Shown here in pieces: positions 10,050-20,930 of a stretch of DNA of 64,000 nt (position 1 is its first letter; each line of letters starts with the position of its first letter). Below the pieces are notes generated by a model. That model had not been told where the DNA came from. It made no database searches and saw only the letters and a list, made by a program, of their open reading frames with translations. This DNA comes from Streblospio benedicti (Eukaryota > Annelida > Polychaeta > Spionida > Spionidae), in NCBI GenBank assembly GCA_019095985.1, contig CM032669.1, positions 4,005,023 through 4,069,022 on the forward strand. Reading direction: 5' to 3'. The position numbers and the translations under genes were made by a program.

Positions 10050-12200
10050 TAATTTAGTTTTTTGTGTCCGTGTCGTCATCGTGGATAACGTTGACGTGAG
10101 GCATGGGTGACCGGTCATATCTGTTCCTGCTGTTTCTATTGTAGGAGGGTGACCTACTGTATCTGTCTCTGCATTGATCGCTCGCACTGCGTTGCCTGTA
10201 TCTAGAATTGTATCTATCACGGCTCATGCTGCGGCGATTGTCATAAGAGGTGCTACGTTGCCTGCGGTCCCATGATTGGCGTGAGTCAGGGCGCCTGTTA
10301 CAGGACTGATCACGGTATTTACGTTGAAGGTGATTGTCATAACACAATCTATTTCGGTCGGTGTCCTGGCGACCTTGGTGGCGTGGTTGTTCGATGGCGA
10401 ATACTGGTGAGCTATAGAAAATGCCTTGTCGAGGTTAGTCATCACTGTGTCATAGGTGGCTTTGTCCGCGGCTGGCATACTATTATAATGGACTTTTGCA
10501 TAATCCTGCAGGACCGTGGGCAATAGGGCCAGCCATTGTGGGTCGTCTTTGGGCCACTGGAGGTACGTGAAAGTGTCCTCGAGGCTTGACCGCCACGTCT
10601 CAAAGCTGGAGTCCTGAGCGCCGTTGAATGTGGGTGCTGCTATCTTTGGCGCATCACGGCGTGTGTTTGCTGGTTTGGTGGCCATTTTGTCCAGTAAATC
10701 TGCTAGGCGGCCTGCTAGAGTGTAGGCTGGATCTGCATCGGGGTGTGCTGGGATTTGATTGATTCCAGAGGGTGGCTGGTTGGATGGTCTGCTGCAGTTG
10801 TTTGGTCATGGTGAGACGGGGCATCAGGTGCTGTGTGAGAGTCGCGGCTGCCTGCGCAACGTGAGGGCGTGTATACGCCATCACGGACCTCGCCGTGGGG
10901 CTGGTGGACACGGGTCGGGGTCCGCAGTGAGCGGAGTGGGCCGTTGTTGACGAGATTCTGGTGGATTTGTTGCAATGTTTGGTCCTGTCATGATGCCAGC
11001 ACTCTTTCTGAGTCATGCGCCAGTTCTCGGACATACTGTTTTATGCTGTTTGTGCGTTCCCCATCAATTGCAAGCATGTCTCTTGTGATGGATGAGATCT
11101 CCCGCTGCATGGCTTTTAGTTGGCTGGCGTTTTTGGTCTGGGCAGCTTGAAGTTTTTTGTCCTCGGAGGCTTGAGTTTGTTGGTGGTCCGCCAGGAGGTA
11201 GCCCAGGTCGTCAGTGTGCTCTGTGAGTTGGTCAATATGCTGTAGGAAGTCTGCAGTGAGTTGAGATGTAGTTTGTGTCATAACTCTCTTGAAGTCTGTG
11301 TGAAGGTTGCTGATTAGTTGTCTTTGAGTGTTGGTAAAGGTGTCCAACATGTGTTTAACCATTTCTGAGACATCTGTAGGCGTGAGTTAGTCTGAGTGAC
11401 GCAATGGTGAGAGAGAGCGTGAATGGGCGGGTGTGGTGTTCGTCGAGTGAACAGAGTGGTTTACTCTGTCGGGGAGGGACTTGTATTGTTGTTGCAGATT
11501 TTCGATTGCTTGCATCATCACATTTTCACAATCCGCCCAAGTAAAGTTTGTTGGCCTATGACGGTCGTAGTATGGATATTGTCTATAGAATGCATGACCA
11601 GGTGACCCGTATGGTGGGTGGCCGCGAGATTCCCCTCCGGCTTCATCATGTGAGTCATTCATCATGTCATCTAAATCGATGCTTGGCGCATCAGATGAAC
11701 GGCTTTTGTTTACGCCATCTTCTTTCAGCTGACGCGGAATGTACTGCCAACGGTGGTCATCGCGTGCGTCTGGCGTGCGCTGACCAGGTGGGATATCTCC
11801 CGATGAGTCAGTTGCATCGTGGTCGGCCTGCATGTTTATATTAAGTTGGTCATTTGCTTTGATCCGTATCCCCTCACGCTTGGTGAGGTGTGTGTCCAGC
11901 TGGCGTTTTGACGCTTGTGTTGGCTGTGGTGCCTGGGTCGGAGGGTGCGCTGCTCTCGGGGCCGGGGGCTGTGGGCGTGCTGGCCGGGGCAGTGTTGTCG
12001 CTGGTATTTTGGCGGGGGATGGTCGCCGTTGTGTTTTGTACATTAGTGATGTCTTTTGGTGTCACGTTTTTGATGCCGGGCATGGTTGTCACCTGCGAGG
12101 TGACGTTGCTGGCTGTAGCAGCTGGGTTGGGAGTGGAGGTCGAGGTGGGGCCTGACATGGTGGCTGGTGTCTGAGACGCCGACGATGTCCACTACAGCGG
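10050..12200 (-). pseudogene. Gag-like remnant with RS-rich end
   Basis: Minus-strand frames from about 12,200 to 10,050 give a proline/alanine-rich start, a long coiled-coil-like helical segment with TQRQLISNLHTD (about 11,360-11,000), a capsid-like part with FETWRSSLEDTF (about 10,690-10,400) and an arginine/serine/tyrosine-rich end (RYRQRSASDQ, about 10,350-10,050). The end lacks a CCHC zinc knuckle, so RNA binding may have depended on the RS-rich tail; this is inference. The gene is broken. The matching region of the plus-strand copy begins at about 24.96 kb. Confidence 0.65.
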
Positions 12201-12449
12201 TGCCGTGTGTAGATTTCTGTTGGATACGTCTGCGTCTGGACGGCCCGTGGCTGCTGTGTGTGGCGGTGTAGGGCGATGTCATCGTCCGATTTGGAAAGGG
12301 GTATTGTAGCATCGAGGTCCCCCTGCAGGTCGGATGTGTTTTTGTAGACCTCCGGTTCCAAGTTCATGGTGTTAGTTGGGGGGGGAAATGAGGGACATAT
12401 TCCGGGCTGATGTGGGGCGTGTTCTGTACGTACTCCTGGTCCCAGAAGT

Positions 12450-12860
12450 AGCACTCCGACGAACAAAGTGGTACTTCCCGGAAGCGGTCGAGCTCGATCT
12501 TTGACCTGAAAAATAGTGGCGTCTCGCAGGAGATGCAGGTGAGTGATTTTAGTTGTTTTGTGTGGGCCGCGGTGTGGATTATGGCGCAGGGGCTGGGCAG
12601 TTTCTGTTGGGCGGCGATGCGGTTGTCTGGGCTCTGGCACGACGTACGGGAGGCCCTCATAGTCGAGGAAAGCGCATTCGTCAGAGCAGATGGGGCGTTC
12701 TTTAAACGCTCGCAGCGCCTTAGACGTCGGGAAATCTATAATGACGTCGCAGACCTTGCAGAGCGGGGAAGCTTATGGAAGTTGGAAACAGTTCCACGTC
12801 GTCGCGATGTTGGCACTCGTCGGAGCAGACGGGGTCGGTGTGGAATTCATTAACCTGGGC
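12450..12860 (-). other. Two tandem TRASH/MYM-like Cys4 zinc modules
   Basis: Minus-strand translation shows two copies of the pattern C-x2-C-x(20-25)-P-[IL]-C-S-x-E-C. Unit A has CKVC at 12,749-12,760 and PICSDEC at 12,674-12,694; unit B has CISC at 12,526-12,537 and PLCSSEC at 12,451-12,471. A half unit (PVCSDEC) lies near 12,815-12,835. C-x2-C followed after ~20 residues by C-S-x2-C is the layout of TRASH/MYM/FCS treble-clef zinc modules. The units lie directly 5' of the gag remnant in the same orientation, so they may belong to the retroelement or to a captured host exon. A function cannot be stated. Confidence 0.5.
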
Positions 12861-12869
12861 TTTTGTTTT

Positions 12870-13335
12870 GGTGTGAGGGGACAGGGGAAAGAATGGGAAG
12901 GGAGGAGCATTTAATGTATTCCAGATCTCATCCGTTTCAACCAGAGCAGCAGCAGGAAGGGGGTGCATTAATTATAGACCTGTTTGGATGGGAATGAGCG
13001 GGTTGGGGAGAGAAGAGGGGGTGGGGGAGGCGGCAGAAGGAAGGGTAGGGATGAGTGGGACATTTAATCTGCTCCGCACGTGTTTACCATGGGTAGCAGT
13101 AGCTGGGGGAGGGATATTAGAGGGATCAATCATTGCCATATTTAGTACATTTAGTGTGTAAATGGTTGTGACATATGACAATGGGAGGACGGTGATGGAG
13201 GTGCATTTAATCTGTCACAGACCTCTATACTGACGAGAACTGATTCGAGGGATGTGGGACAGGAGGAAGGATGGGGAGGGAGGAGCATTTAATGTGTTCT
13301 GGATCTCATCTGTTTCAACCCGAGCAATGCCGAGT
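12870..13335. repeat. Diverged direct repeats with GCATTTAAT motif
   Basis: A ~70-bp block with GGAGCATTTAATGT and CATCYGTTTCAACC occurs at about 12,877-12,945 and again at about 13,256-13,330, roughly 380 bp apart. Related GCATTTAATCTG and ACATTTAATCTG motifs lie between. The DNA is purine-rich and has no convincing gene. It could be part of the LTR or leader of the Gypsy fossil, but I could not match it to a second LTR. Confidence 0.5.
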
Positions 13336-14340
13336 AAACACTTAGTATGACATAAAATCAATCAAATATTAGTCTGAAAACTTTGGTCTTCGTATGATCC
13401 CCCCCAAAATGGTAAAAGTGAACCCAAAATTCTGAAATACCCTATAGGGTGAAACTTGTTCATATTTGGTATGTATGTATAAAATCAGTATACTTTACTG
13501 GTCAACTATAAAAGAAAAAGATTAACAACTGGCCAAATACACATTTTGCTAACCAAACATCAACTATAAAATACCGCAGTAACGCAGCCTTCATCTTGAC
13601 AATACATACGTATACTTTATTCCTAATATGGTAATATGCATATCAATCTAAACGTCTATGCATGTTCTAGAAGTTGCCATTCTGGCTGTTCAAATTAGAA
13701 TCACTGGCATTCTTATTCGTCGATCTGGCAGCTGGGCACATACAACTGTGTTTGTTCACTACGAGTTCACATAGCTGCGTGAATTTAAAGTTTAAAAAGT
13801 AAATAGAACAGAAGATCAATAACTACATGCATTTGAAATGTAAATGAAATCTTAAAATGTTATTCTCTTTAATTACTACATTTCCTGTAATGAATGATTA
13901 GTGTACAGTAACCTGGTGGCCATCTTGGATTATGTCAAAACATAAATTAACATCATAAATGAATCTAGCATATCAAAATGAAAATGTAGTTAAAAATGAT
14001 ATTACACTATTATATAAAGTTATATGAAGATCTGTAAAGGTTTTCTGATGCTTAGAAAAATGATGATGGTGGCCAATTTGAAATTTCCCCACATTTTTTT
14101 TCCTTGAAAGTACATATTTTGTCATTTCATTCATTAAACCTTTACAAACAATTTTGTCCAACTTCAGTCATTTTTCATGTTCGTTTACTGGACCACAACG
14201 CGGTGCTGATTCATGCTAAGTGGTGGGCTTCTGTAACACGGAAGCCATTTACAGTTATTTAACTCTTAATTTTATAGATTTGATATTGTGTCTATATATT
14301 TTGAAGTGACAAATAAACAACACCTATTTTTAAAACTATT
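13336..14340. other. AT-rich DNA, nothing recognised
   Basis: This kilobase is AT-rich with only short open frames. I see no protein motif, RNA gene or clear repeat in it. A marginal 62-codon minus-strand frame at 13,973-14,161 shows no recognisable domain. Confidence 0.6.
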
Positions 14341-14344
14341 TATA

Positions 14345-15110
14345 TATAATACTTGGCGATAATTTGACATACTATTATTATTTGGTTTGGCATTGGAATT
14401 AAGTAAAGTAGAATTTTTAAAACAATAATCCATTATAAGTTTTACTCTAATAACCTTGGTTAAATAGCAATATTGAAAAAATAAAATTTGAATTAATTTG
14501 TTTATGTTAGGCTGCTTTGTCAGTTCTTAATTTTATAGACAATATTGGGTTGCATAGCTATAATAAAGAATTCCTGATCTTAAGATTATATGTTCTTTAT
14601 TTATCAATAAACCATACATATAATTAATAATAAAGACAAAGAATTAGAGCTGTGTAAATGATATTTCTCAAAAAAAAAATTGAACATCACAATTTTTCAA
14701 TATTTCACAGGTTTGAAGTTGCCACCATTGCAGGGTGGCGCAAAAATATAACTGCAAATCAGTATCCATGTCTTTTCAACCTACATGTATTAATTGTATT
14801 CCTTTCCAATGCGGCTATAAAATCAACTTAATTATAATGAAAAATCTCTTTGTCAGTTGCATATACTATTTTAAAATAGATACTGGCGTTTTACTGTAGA
14901 ATAGTTAGTTGAGTTGATGGATTATAACATTTTGCTAATCCCCTGTGTTATGCTTGAGTGGCTTTGTCACCAGGCTAGCCACAATTAAGGCAGAGGGGAG
15001 GGGGGGACGATATGATGAATCATAACTGTTTGTCTGTTTGGCAAAAATATAAAAATACATCATTTGTTGCACTATACTTGATTAAACTATTTAAACTATT
15101 TATATTTAAC
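14345..15110 (+). repeat. Dispersed repeat, inverted partner at 44.03-44.79 kb
   Basis: Starting at GACATACTATTATTATTTGG (near 14,366), this ~750-bp sequence matches the reverse complement of 44,030-44,790 along its length, including the CTTGAGTGG...CCAGGCTAGCCACAATT part near 14,955. Its first ~200 bp also match the terminal arms of the element at 17,645-18,316. It appears to be one end of a non-coding DNA transposon family with long terminal arms. Confidence 0.75.
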
Positions 15111-16035
15111 TAGCTTATACCCGTGTGGTCAAAGAGGAATGCTGAGAACCACATTGAATCACTCCAGTTACGTAATCGTATAAGTAGATCCCAACTAAGT
15201 CATTGGTGAAATCCATTGACTTGGCATGCAAAATGAAAATCTACGGGAGGAAATGTTAGTGTCCGTGTAAATGGGAACACAATGCCCTCCGTGGGCACAG
15301 AAAAAAATATATATTTGGTGAATCTATAAATATGTTTTTTGCAGCATTTTATTTTCAAACACCCTTGTCCTGACAACACTTACCCACGTCCTGACAGCAC
15401 CACCACCCATCCTGAAAGCACCCTGACAGCATCCCTCCATATTCACAACATCCAAGATCAAGCCAAGGCGTCATTCATTGAAAGGCAGTTTTTTGACTAT
15501 ATAAACATGGCAGGGTGACCATCCTCTGTAATAGCTAGTGAAAATCAAAGTCATTGTGATTTTTCCCTAACGTTGGCTATAAGTTGGCTCTGACCACATT
15601 TGTTAGTTAGTACATACAAATGAATAATACATAATATTGGCACTCTTCATTGCACTGACAACTTCGCACCTTTCAATATCAAGTATGCTGTGTAGAAAGA
15701 GTGTTTGGAAACAAACTTTGAGACTGAAGGTAAATTGAAATAGGGAAGTTTCTTATACCACAATATAGAATCTTTGGGAATGAGCAACAGATCAAGCTAT
15801 GGATTTCTAAGCTTGGATGTAGTATACTTGGCGCATACGGAGAACTATCTGGATTAACTCCGACTTGAAGCTCGTATGAGGATATCTCAATCTCATGTAA
15901 GTCATCACTGACAATGCACTTGGCATCTAGTATGCAAGAGCTATGGGATGAAAAATAAGTGTCTATGCTAATGGGCACATAATGCTCTCCATGGCACAGA
16001 TATTCTCACACACATCAGTAGAACATCTCTATTAA
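15111..16035. repeat. Two diverged copies of a ~190-bp repeat
   Basis: The stretch 15,112-15,305 (AGCTTATACCCGTGTGG start, GGGCACAG end) has a diverged relative at about 15,810-16,003, recognisable by ACTTGGCAT, AAGTGTCTATG/TAGTGTCCGTG and CTCCATGGCACAG. Between them lie a CCTGACAGCAC-type microsatellite-like tract (15,365-15,440) and otherwise featureless DNA. No gene is seen. Confidence 0.5.
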
Positions 16036-16039
16036 GACT

Positions 16040-17205
16040 ATTCTATTCTCACTTTTCTGTCAAGCAAGCTCCTGCCACTGTATTGACATAGCTGAAGAGA
16101 CATCTTCCATTTTTACTATATTAAGTGGCCCTGACGGACTCCTCGAACTCGCCCCAAGGTTGTGAGACCACAATGATACCATCATCCCAAGCAGCGGGCT
16201 GTTAAAAAGGTTAGAACCGATGTCTCTATTACTTGGTCAATTATCATCTCAACCCAAGGTCCGGGGTTCCGAATCCCACCACGGAAATTTTTTTTGGGAG
16301 GTAATGTTTGCCATAGGTCTGTGCTTATATGAATAATTGTATATATTTTCCCCCAAGTCTTCTTGTGAATTCAATTTATTCTCACTTTTCTGTCAAGCAA
16401 GCTCCTGCCACTGTATTGACATAGCTGAAGAGACATCTTCCATTTTTACTATATTAAGTGGCCCTGACGGGACTCGAACTCACGGCCCCAAGGTTGTGAG
16501 ACCACAATGATACCATCATCCCAAGCAGCGGGCTGTTAAAAGGTTACTCGGACGAACCGATGTCTCTGTAACCCCCAGCTTACATACTTGGTCAATTATC
16601 ATCGCAACCCAGAGGTCCGGGGTTCGAATCCCACCTGAGGACGGAAATTTTTTGGGAGGTCTAATGTTTCAGCCGTGTTAAGGTCTGTGCTTATATGAAT
16701 AATTGTATATATTTTCCCCCAAGTCTTGCTTGTGAATTCAATTCTATTCTCACTTTTCTGTCAAGCAAGCTCCTGCCACTGTATTGACATAGCTGAAGAG
16801 ACATCTTCCATTTTTACTATATTAAGTGGCCCTGACGGGACTCGAACTCACGACCCCAAGGTTGTGAGACCAGAATGATACCATCATCCCAAGCAGCGGG
16901 CTGTTAAAAGGTTACTCGGACGAACCGATGTCTCTGTAACCCCCAGCTTACATACTTGGTCAATTATCATCGCAACCCAGAGGTCCGGGGTTCGAATCCC
17001 ACCTGAGGACGGAAATTTTTTGGGAGGTCTAATGTTTCAGCCGTGTTAAGGTCTGTGCTTATATGAATAATTGTATATATTTTCCCCCAAGTCTTGCTTG
17101 TGAATTCAATTCTATTCTCACTTTTCTGTCAAGCAAGCTCCTGCCACTGTATTGACATAGCTGAAGAGACATCTTCCATTTTTACTATATTAAGTGGCCA
17201 AAGGA
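16040..17205. repeat. 368-bp tandem array with divergent tRNA-type B boxes
   Basis: A unit starting at CTCACTTTTCTGTCAAGCAA recurs at 16,048, 16,381, 16,749 and 17,117. The first unit is shortened (333 bp), the next two are 368 bp and nearly identical, and the last is cut off near 17,200. Each full unit holds a minus-strand B-box-like GAGTTCGAGTCCC (for example near 16,471-16,480) and a plus-strand GGTTCGAATCCC about 150 bp further right, pointing away from each other. These are RNA polymerase III internal promoter elements of tRNAs and tRNA-derived SINEs. The flanks do not fold into proper tRNAs, so this is a SINE-like tandem repeat rather than tRNA genes. Confidence 0.75.
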
Positions 17206-17640
17206 CTCGCGTCAAGTGGTTTAATATAGGGGTGGTCGCTTTAGAGACGTTTGCAATGGTCTTTTTTATGAAGACTTGGGACTGTTATAAATCAACCTAT
17301 AACAGAGGTGGTGTATTTATAGAAGTGGTCTTGATTGAAGGTTCTAATGTACACATAGCCCAATTGGCAAAGTGGTTTTAATCCCTAGTATTTGAACCGA
17401 TGTGACGCCTTTGGCGTCTTTATGACATCACACTACTCCACATGACGCTGTCATGGCTGCCGCTGTCTGCTATTTTTGTTATAAAACTGTTAATTAACAA
17501 CCACCAGGGCCATTTTGACCATGACAAACATATTCGTGCAAAACTACACAGTACCATGAACGACCTCCTGTAGTTAGATGGCGTCCAGCTAGTCAGGTTA
17601 CAGAGGAGATAGCCGAACAAAGTCCAAAAATTAGCGTATT
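17206..17640. other. No gene recognised
   Basis: Open frames run through here (plus 17,094-17,381; minus 17,420-17,620) but neither shows a known motif, and the first is mostly the end of the tandem array. It contains a short GACGCC-TTT-GGCGTC hairpin near 17,404-17,418. Confidence 0.5.
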
Positions 17641-17644
17641 AATA

Positions 17645-18316
17645 TATAGGATACTCGCCGCTTTTTTGACATACTATTATTATTTGGTTTGGCATTGGAA
17701 TTAAGTAAAAATGTAGAATTTTCAAAACGATAATCCATCATTAGTTTTACTCAAATAACCTTGGTTAAATAGTAATATTGAAAAAAACTAAATGTTAATT
17801 AAATTGCTTTTGTGATGTTGCTTCCACTATTTTTATTCATAAATAATACTTGGTTGTAAAGGCTTCATTTGGCTCTACTAAAGCACTTTACAGCTTCAAA
17901 GCGATAATGTTATAACAAACATAAATGGTTGAGAACACTTAACTCCTTGATTGAGCGTTAAACAACAAAACACATTTTTTTCAATAGCTGTCCAATATTA
18001 AAATTTCTAGTGCATTGATTGTAGAAAGGCTTTAAGCCAAAGGGCTAATATGCACTGTCTAATTAATTAATGATGGCTTTGCCCATATATAAATAGTTCT
18101 TTGCACTAACTTGTAAGAATTTTAAATGCTTTAGTATAGCTATACAACCAAATATTGACTATGAATAAAATGGATAAAGCAGCCTTCAAATAAACCAATA
18201 GATTCATATTTCATTTTTTTCAATATCACTATTTGACCAACGTTATTTAAGTAAAAGTATTGATGGATTATCGCTTTAAAAATTCTACTTTACATAATGA
18301 CATTGTCAAACCAAAT
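17645..18316. mobile_element. Non-coding DNA transposon with long terminal inverted arms
   Basis: The left arm (TGACATACTATTATTATTTGG near 17,667, running to about 17,880) is the imperfect reverse complement of the right arm (about 18,100-18,316), giving ~200-bp inverted arms and a short middle. The same arm sequence begins the repeats at 14,345 and 44,790. No transposase is encoded. The outermost bases and the target duplication could not be fixed. Confidence 0.65.
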
Positions 18317-18663
18317 GTATCCACGCCATAACACACAAAATTTTATAATACCTAATTTTTATCATCACATTGTTTTTTATATTTATTTGTTTGCTTACTT
18401 GCTTGTTTGTTGTTTTTGTTTGTTTTATATATTTGTCGTTGGTCCCTATCAATTCTTTTTCAGGGGATGTGGGTTAAACAGCACACCACAACCCCATGTG
18501 ATACAACATTGTAGTATGTGGACGGTTAACCGGATAACCGGCTACAGTCGATTTTCTAAGCATAACCGGTCCCTACATTGACAAACCGGTTATTGATTTT
18601 GATGATTATTTTCATGCCCAAGCTATATATATCCATATATTTCATTAATTTTGCGTGATTTAA

Positions 18664-19568
18664 GGGGACTGTGAACTCTTTTCTTACGATTTATTAAGCT
18701 TTGATTTTCTCACTCATTATTGCTTCAATTCTTACAAATTACCCCTTATTTTGTAGATAATTATCTAATCTAATGACACAACATGTTTTGAAATGTATAG
18801 ATTGATTAACATTTTTTTATAAAGCAATTAGTGAAAAATTTACAACTTTGTCTGTGAAGCATATAACTGATAGTAAAACATCAAAATGACCAAAATCACT
18901 ATTCAGTTACAAAATTTGTATATTTATCTAGAAAACCTTGCCTCAAATTTTTTATATTTTTCCCCTTTATCATTTTACATGCATTTTAAGTTTTAAAACC
19001 ACTTATTTTCCAAATTTTCTTGCATATCAATACAAAATCTTTCATAATTCATCAACGAAATAAAAAAATCAAAATCCCTAGTAAGGTTTTCTTCAGAATG
19101 CATATATCTTCAAATATATACACGTTTGTGAAAATTTGATTTCACGGTTAGAGAGAAATATAAAAAGAAAAATTAATCCACTATGCAAACTTAGTTTTGA
19201 GAAAATGGGCTTTAAACATGACCGATCAATATAAATTGATAGTAGTTGATGTCTATAAAATGTATCATATAAGAAAAACTATTGATGATAAAAGGTTCAT
19301 TCTGAAAAGATGTTTTTCTTTATCATTTATAGCATACAAAACAATGAAAATGTAAAAATAAAATTTTTAGCAGATATAATCTTATAAGCCTGCAAAGAAT
19401 GAGTCATTGTTTTTCACTCCGGGTTGGTCTTCACGAAATGGGTTGTAATGGGAAACTATTGAAGATAAAAGGTTCATTTCAAAACATGTTGTTCTACATA
19501 GTTTACAGTATAATAAATATTAAAAAGCTGAAAATAGAATTTTTTCCCTTAAAGAGTTCACAGTACCC
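18664..19568 (+). mobile_element. 905-bp TTAA-type element, first copy
   Basis: The element begins GGGGACTGTGAACTC and ends GAGTTCACAGTACCC, and it is flanked by TTAA on both sides (18,660-18,663 and 19,569-19,572). TTAA duplications are made by piggyBac and Kolobok transposases. No coding region is present, so this is a non-autonomous derivative. It lies within the hAT-type element and has a near-identical partner at 19,860-20,767. Confidence 0.85.
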
Positions 19569-19801
19569 TTAACATTTTTGGCAGTTCAAATTGCCTTGCT
19601 GTTGAACGTAAAAGACGAAATGCATAAACCGCGATTTTTTTCAAATGCTAATATTGATAGAAACATGGGCTATGGTTCATCTATACACAAAAACGATAGT
19701 GAAACTAGTAAACTGTAAATATGAATACGTGATTTAATACGTACATAACTTTGCCAAATCTATAGATAATGGATGGGAATGTGAAGGTGAAAAAGAAACA
19801 A

Positions 19802-19859
19802 GTTAGCAATGCATATTATGTAGGCATTAATTTAGCAATGCATATTATGTAGGCATTAA
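19802..19859. repeat. 29-bp direct duplication ending at a TTAA site
   Basis: The block TTAGCAATGCATATTATGTAG plus GCATTAA occurs twice in a row, ending exactly at the TTAA that borders the second TTAA-type element. Such a short tandem copy could be a footprint of excision and repair or of replication slippage next to the insertion site. Confidence 0.75.
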
Positions 19860-20767
19860 GGGGACTGTGAACTCTTTTCTTAGGATTTTATTAAACTTTG
19901 ATTTTCTCACTCATTATTGCTTCAATTCTTACAAATTACACCTTATTTTGTAGATAATTATCTAATCTAATGACACAACATGTTTTAAATTGTATAGATT
20001 GATGAAAAAAAATATAAAGCAATTAATGAAAAAATGATAACTTTGCCTGCGAAGCATTTAACTGACAGTACAACATCGAAATGACCAAAATCACTATTCA
20101 GTTACAAAATTTGTATATTTATCTAGAAAACCTTGCCTCAAATTTTTTATATTTTTCCTATTTATCATTTTACATGCATTTTAAGTTTTAAAACCACATA
20201 TTTTCCGAATTTTCTTGCAAATCAATACAAAATGTTCATAATTCATCATTTTAAATAAAAAATCAAAATCCCTAGTAAGGTTTTTTTTCAGAATGCATAT
20301 ATCTTCAAATATATACACGTTTTGAAAATTTGAGTTCATGGTTAAGGAGAAATATAAAAAAGAAAAAATTCATCCACTATGCAAACTTAGTTTTTGAGAA
20401 AATGGGCTTTAAACATGGCCTGTCAATATACATTGATAGTAGTTGCTGTCTATAAAATGTATCATATAAGAAAAACTATTGATGATAAAAGGTTCATTTT
20501 AAAAAGATGTTGTTCTTTATCATTTATAGCATGCAAAACATTGAAAATGTAAAAATTTGATTTTTAGCCCATATAACAATATAAGCCTGCAAAGCATGAG
20601 TCATTGTTTTTCACTCCAGCTTGGTCTTTACAAAATGCGTTGTAATGGGAAAACTATTGAAGATAAAAGGTTCATTTCAAAACATGTTGTTCTTCATAGT
20701 TTACAGTATAATAAATATTAAACAGCTGAAAATAGAATATTTTTCCCTTAAAGAGTTCACAGTACCC
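19860..20767 (+). mobile_element. 908-bp TTAA-type element, second copy
   Basis: Same termini and orientation as the copy at 18,664, again bordered by TTAA (19,856-19,859 and 20,768-20,771). By eye the two copies are over 90% alike, including a run of AT-rich, non-coding body sequence. Its separate TTAA duplication shows it arrived as an independent insertion rather than by simple tandem duplication. Confidence 0.85.
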
Positions 20768-20930
20768 TTAATTTAGTTATCATTTGATCGTGCACCTTGC
20801 ATGCAGTTCCTGAAAATAACATGAAATACTTGGATGAGCGATAGTCGGCGGTTAACCAGTTACGGTTCGGTTTTGCAGGGCCGATTAACCGGTCTCAATT
20901 TTCTCGAACCGTCCACACACTACAACATTG

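Larger units (their letters stand above)
560..12200 (-). mobile_element. Broken Ty3/Gypsy-type LTR retrotransposon with env (fossil, copy 1)
   Basis: Reading the minus strand from right to left, remnants occur in the order gag, aspartic protease, reverse transcriptase, RNase H, integrase, a ~0.7 kb spacer and an envelope-like gene. This is the Ty3/Gypsy pol order, and the env gene resembles the insect errantivirus arrangement. The coding regions are fragmented by well over a dozen breaks, so this is an old or error-laden copy. An internal RNase H-integrase-spacer block is present twice in tandem, and other elements are inserted in it (a MITE in env, a Harbinger fragment in both integrase copies). 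A second copy of the family lies at 24.96-33.5 kb on the other strand. LTRs were not identified. Domain identities come from recognised motifs; the outer limits are inferred. Confidence 0.85.
18512..20922. mobile_element. hAT-type non-autonomous element hosting two other elements
   Basis: The left end reads TAGTATGTGGACGGTT and the right end is its near-perfect reverse complement (AACCGTCCACACACTA). Both sides are bordered by the 8-bp sequence CAACATTG (18,504-18,511 and 20,923-20,930), an exact target-site duplication. Eight-bp duplications are typical of hAT elements. Subterminal parts contain several ACCGGTT/AACCGG motifs. The native core is only about 590 bp; the rest is two TTAA-type elements at 18,664-19,568 and 19,860-20,767. 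No transposase is present. Confidence 0.85.

Noticed and set aside
586-12640. Plus-strand open frames opposite the Gypsy fossil (for example 7,712-8,158 and 11,832-12,155)
   Set aside because: They are antisense shadows of the pol and gag remnants without motifs of their own; only the Harbinger piece at 3,697-3,890 and its duplicate at 6,447-6,640 stood out.
16450-17010. tRNA genes in the 368-bp units
   Set aside because: B boxes are good, but acceptor and T stems do not pair properly and no full cloverleaf fits. SINE-like derivation is more likely.
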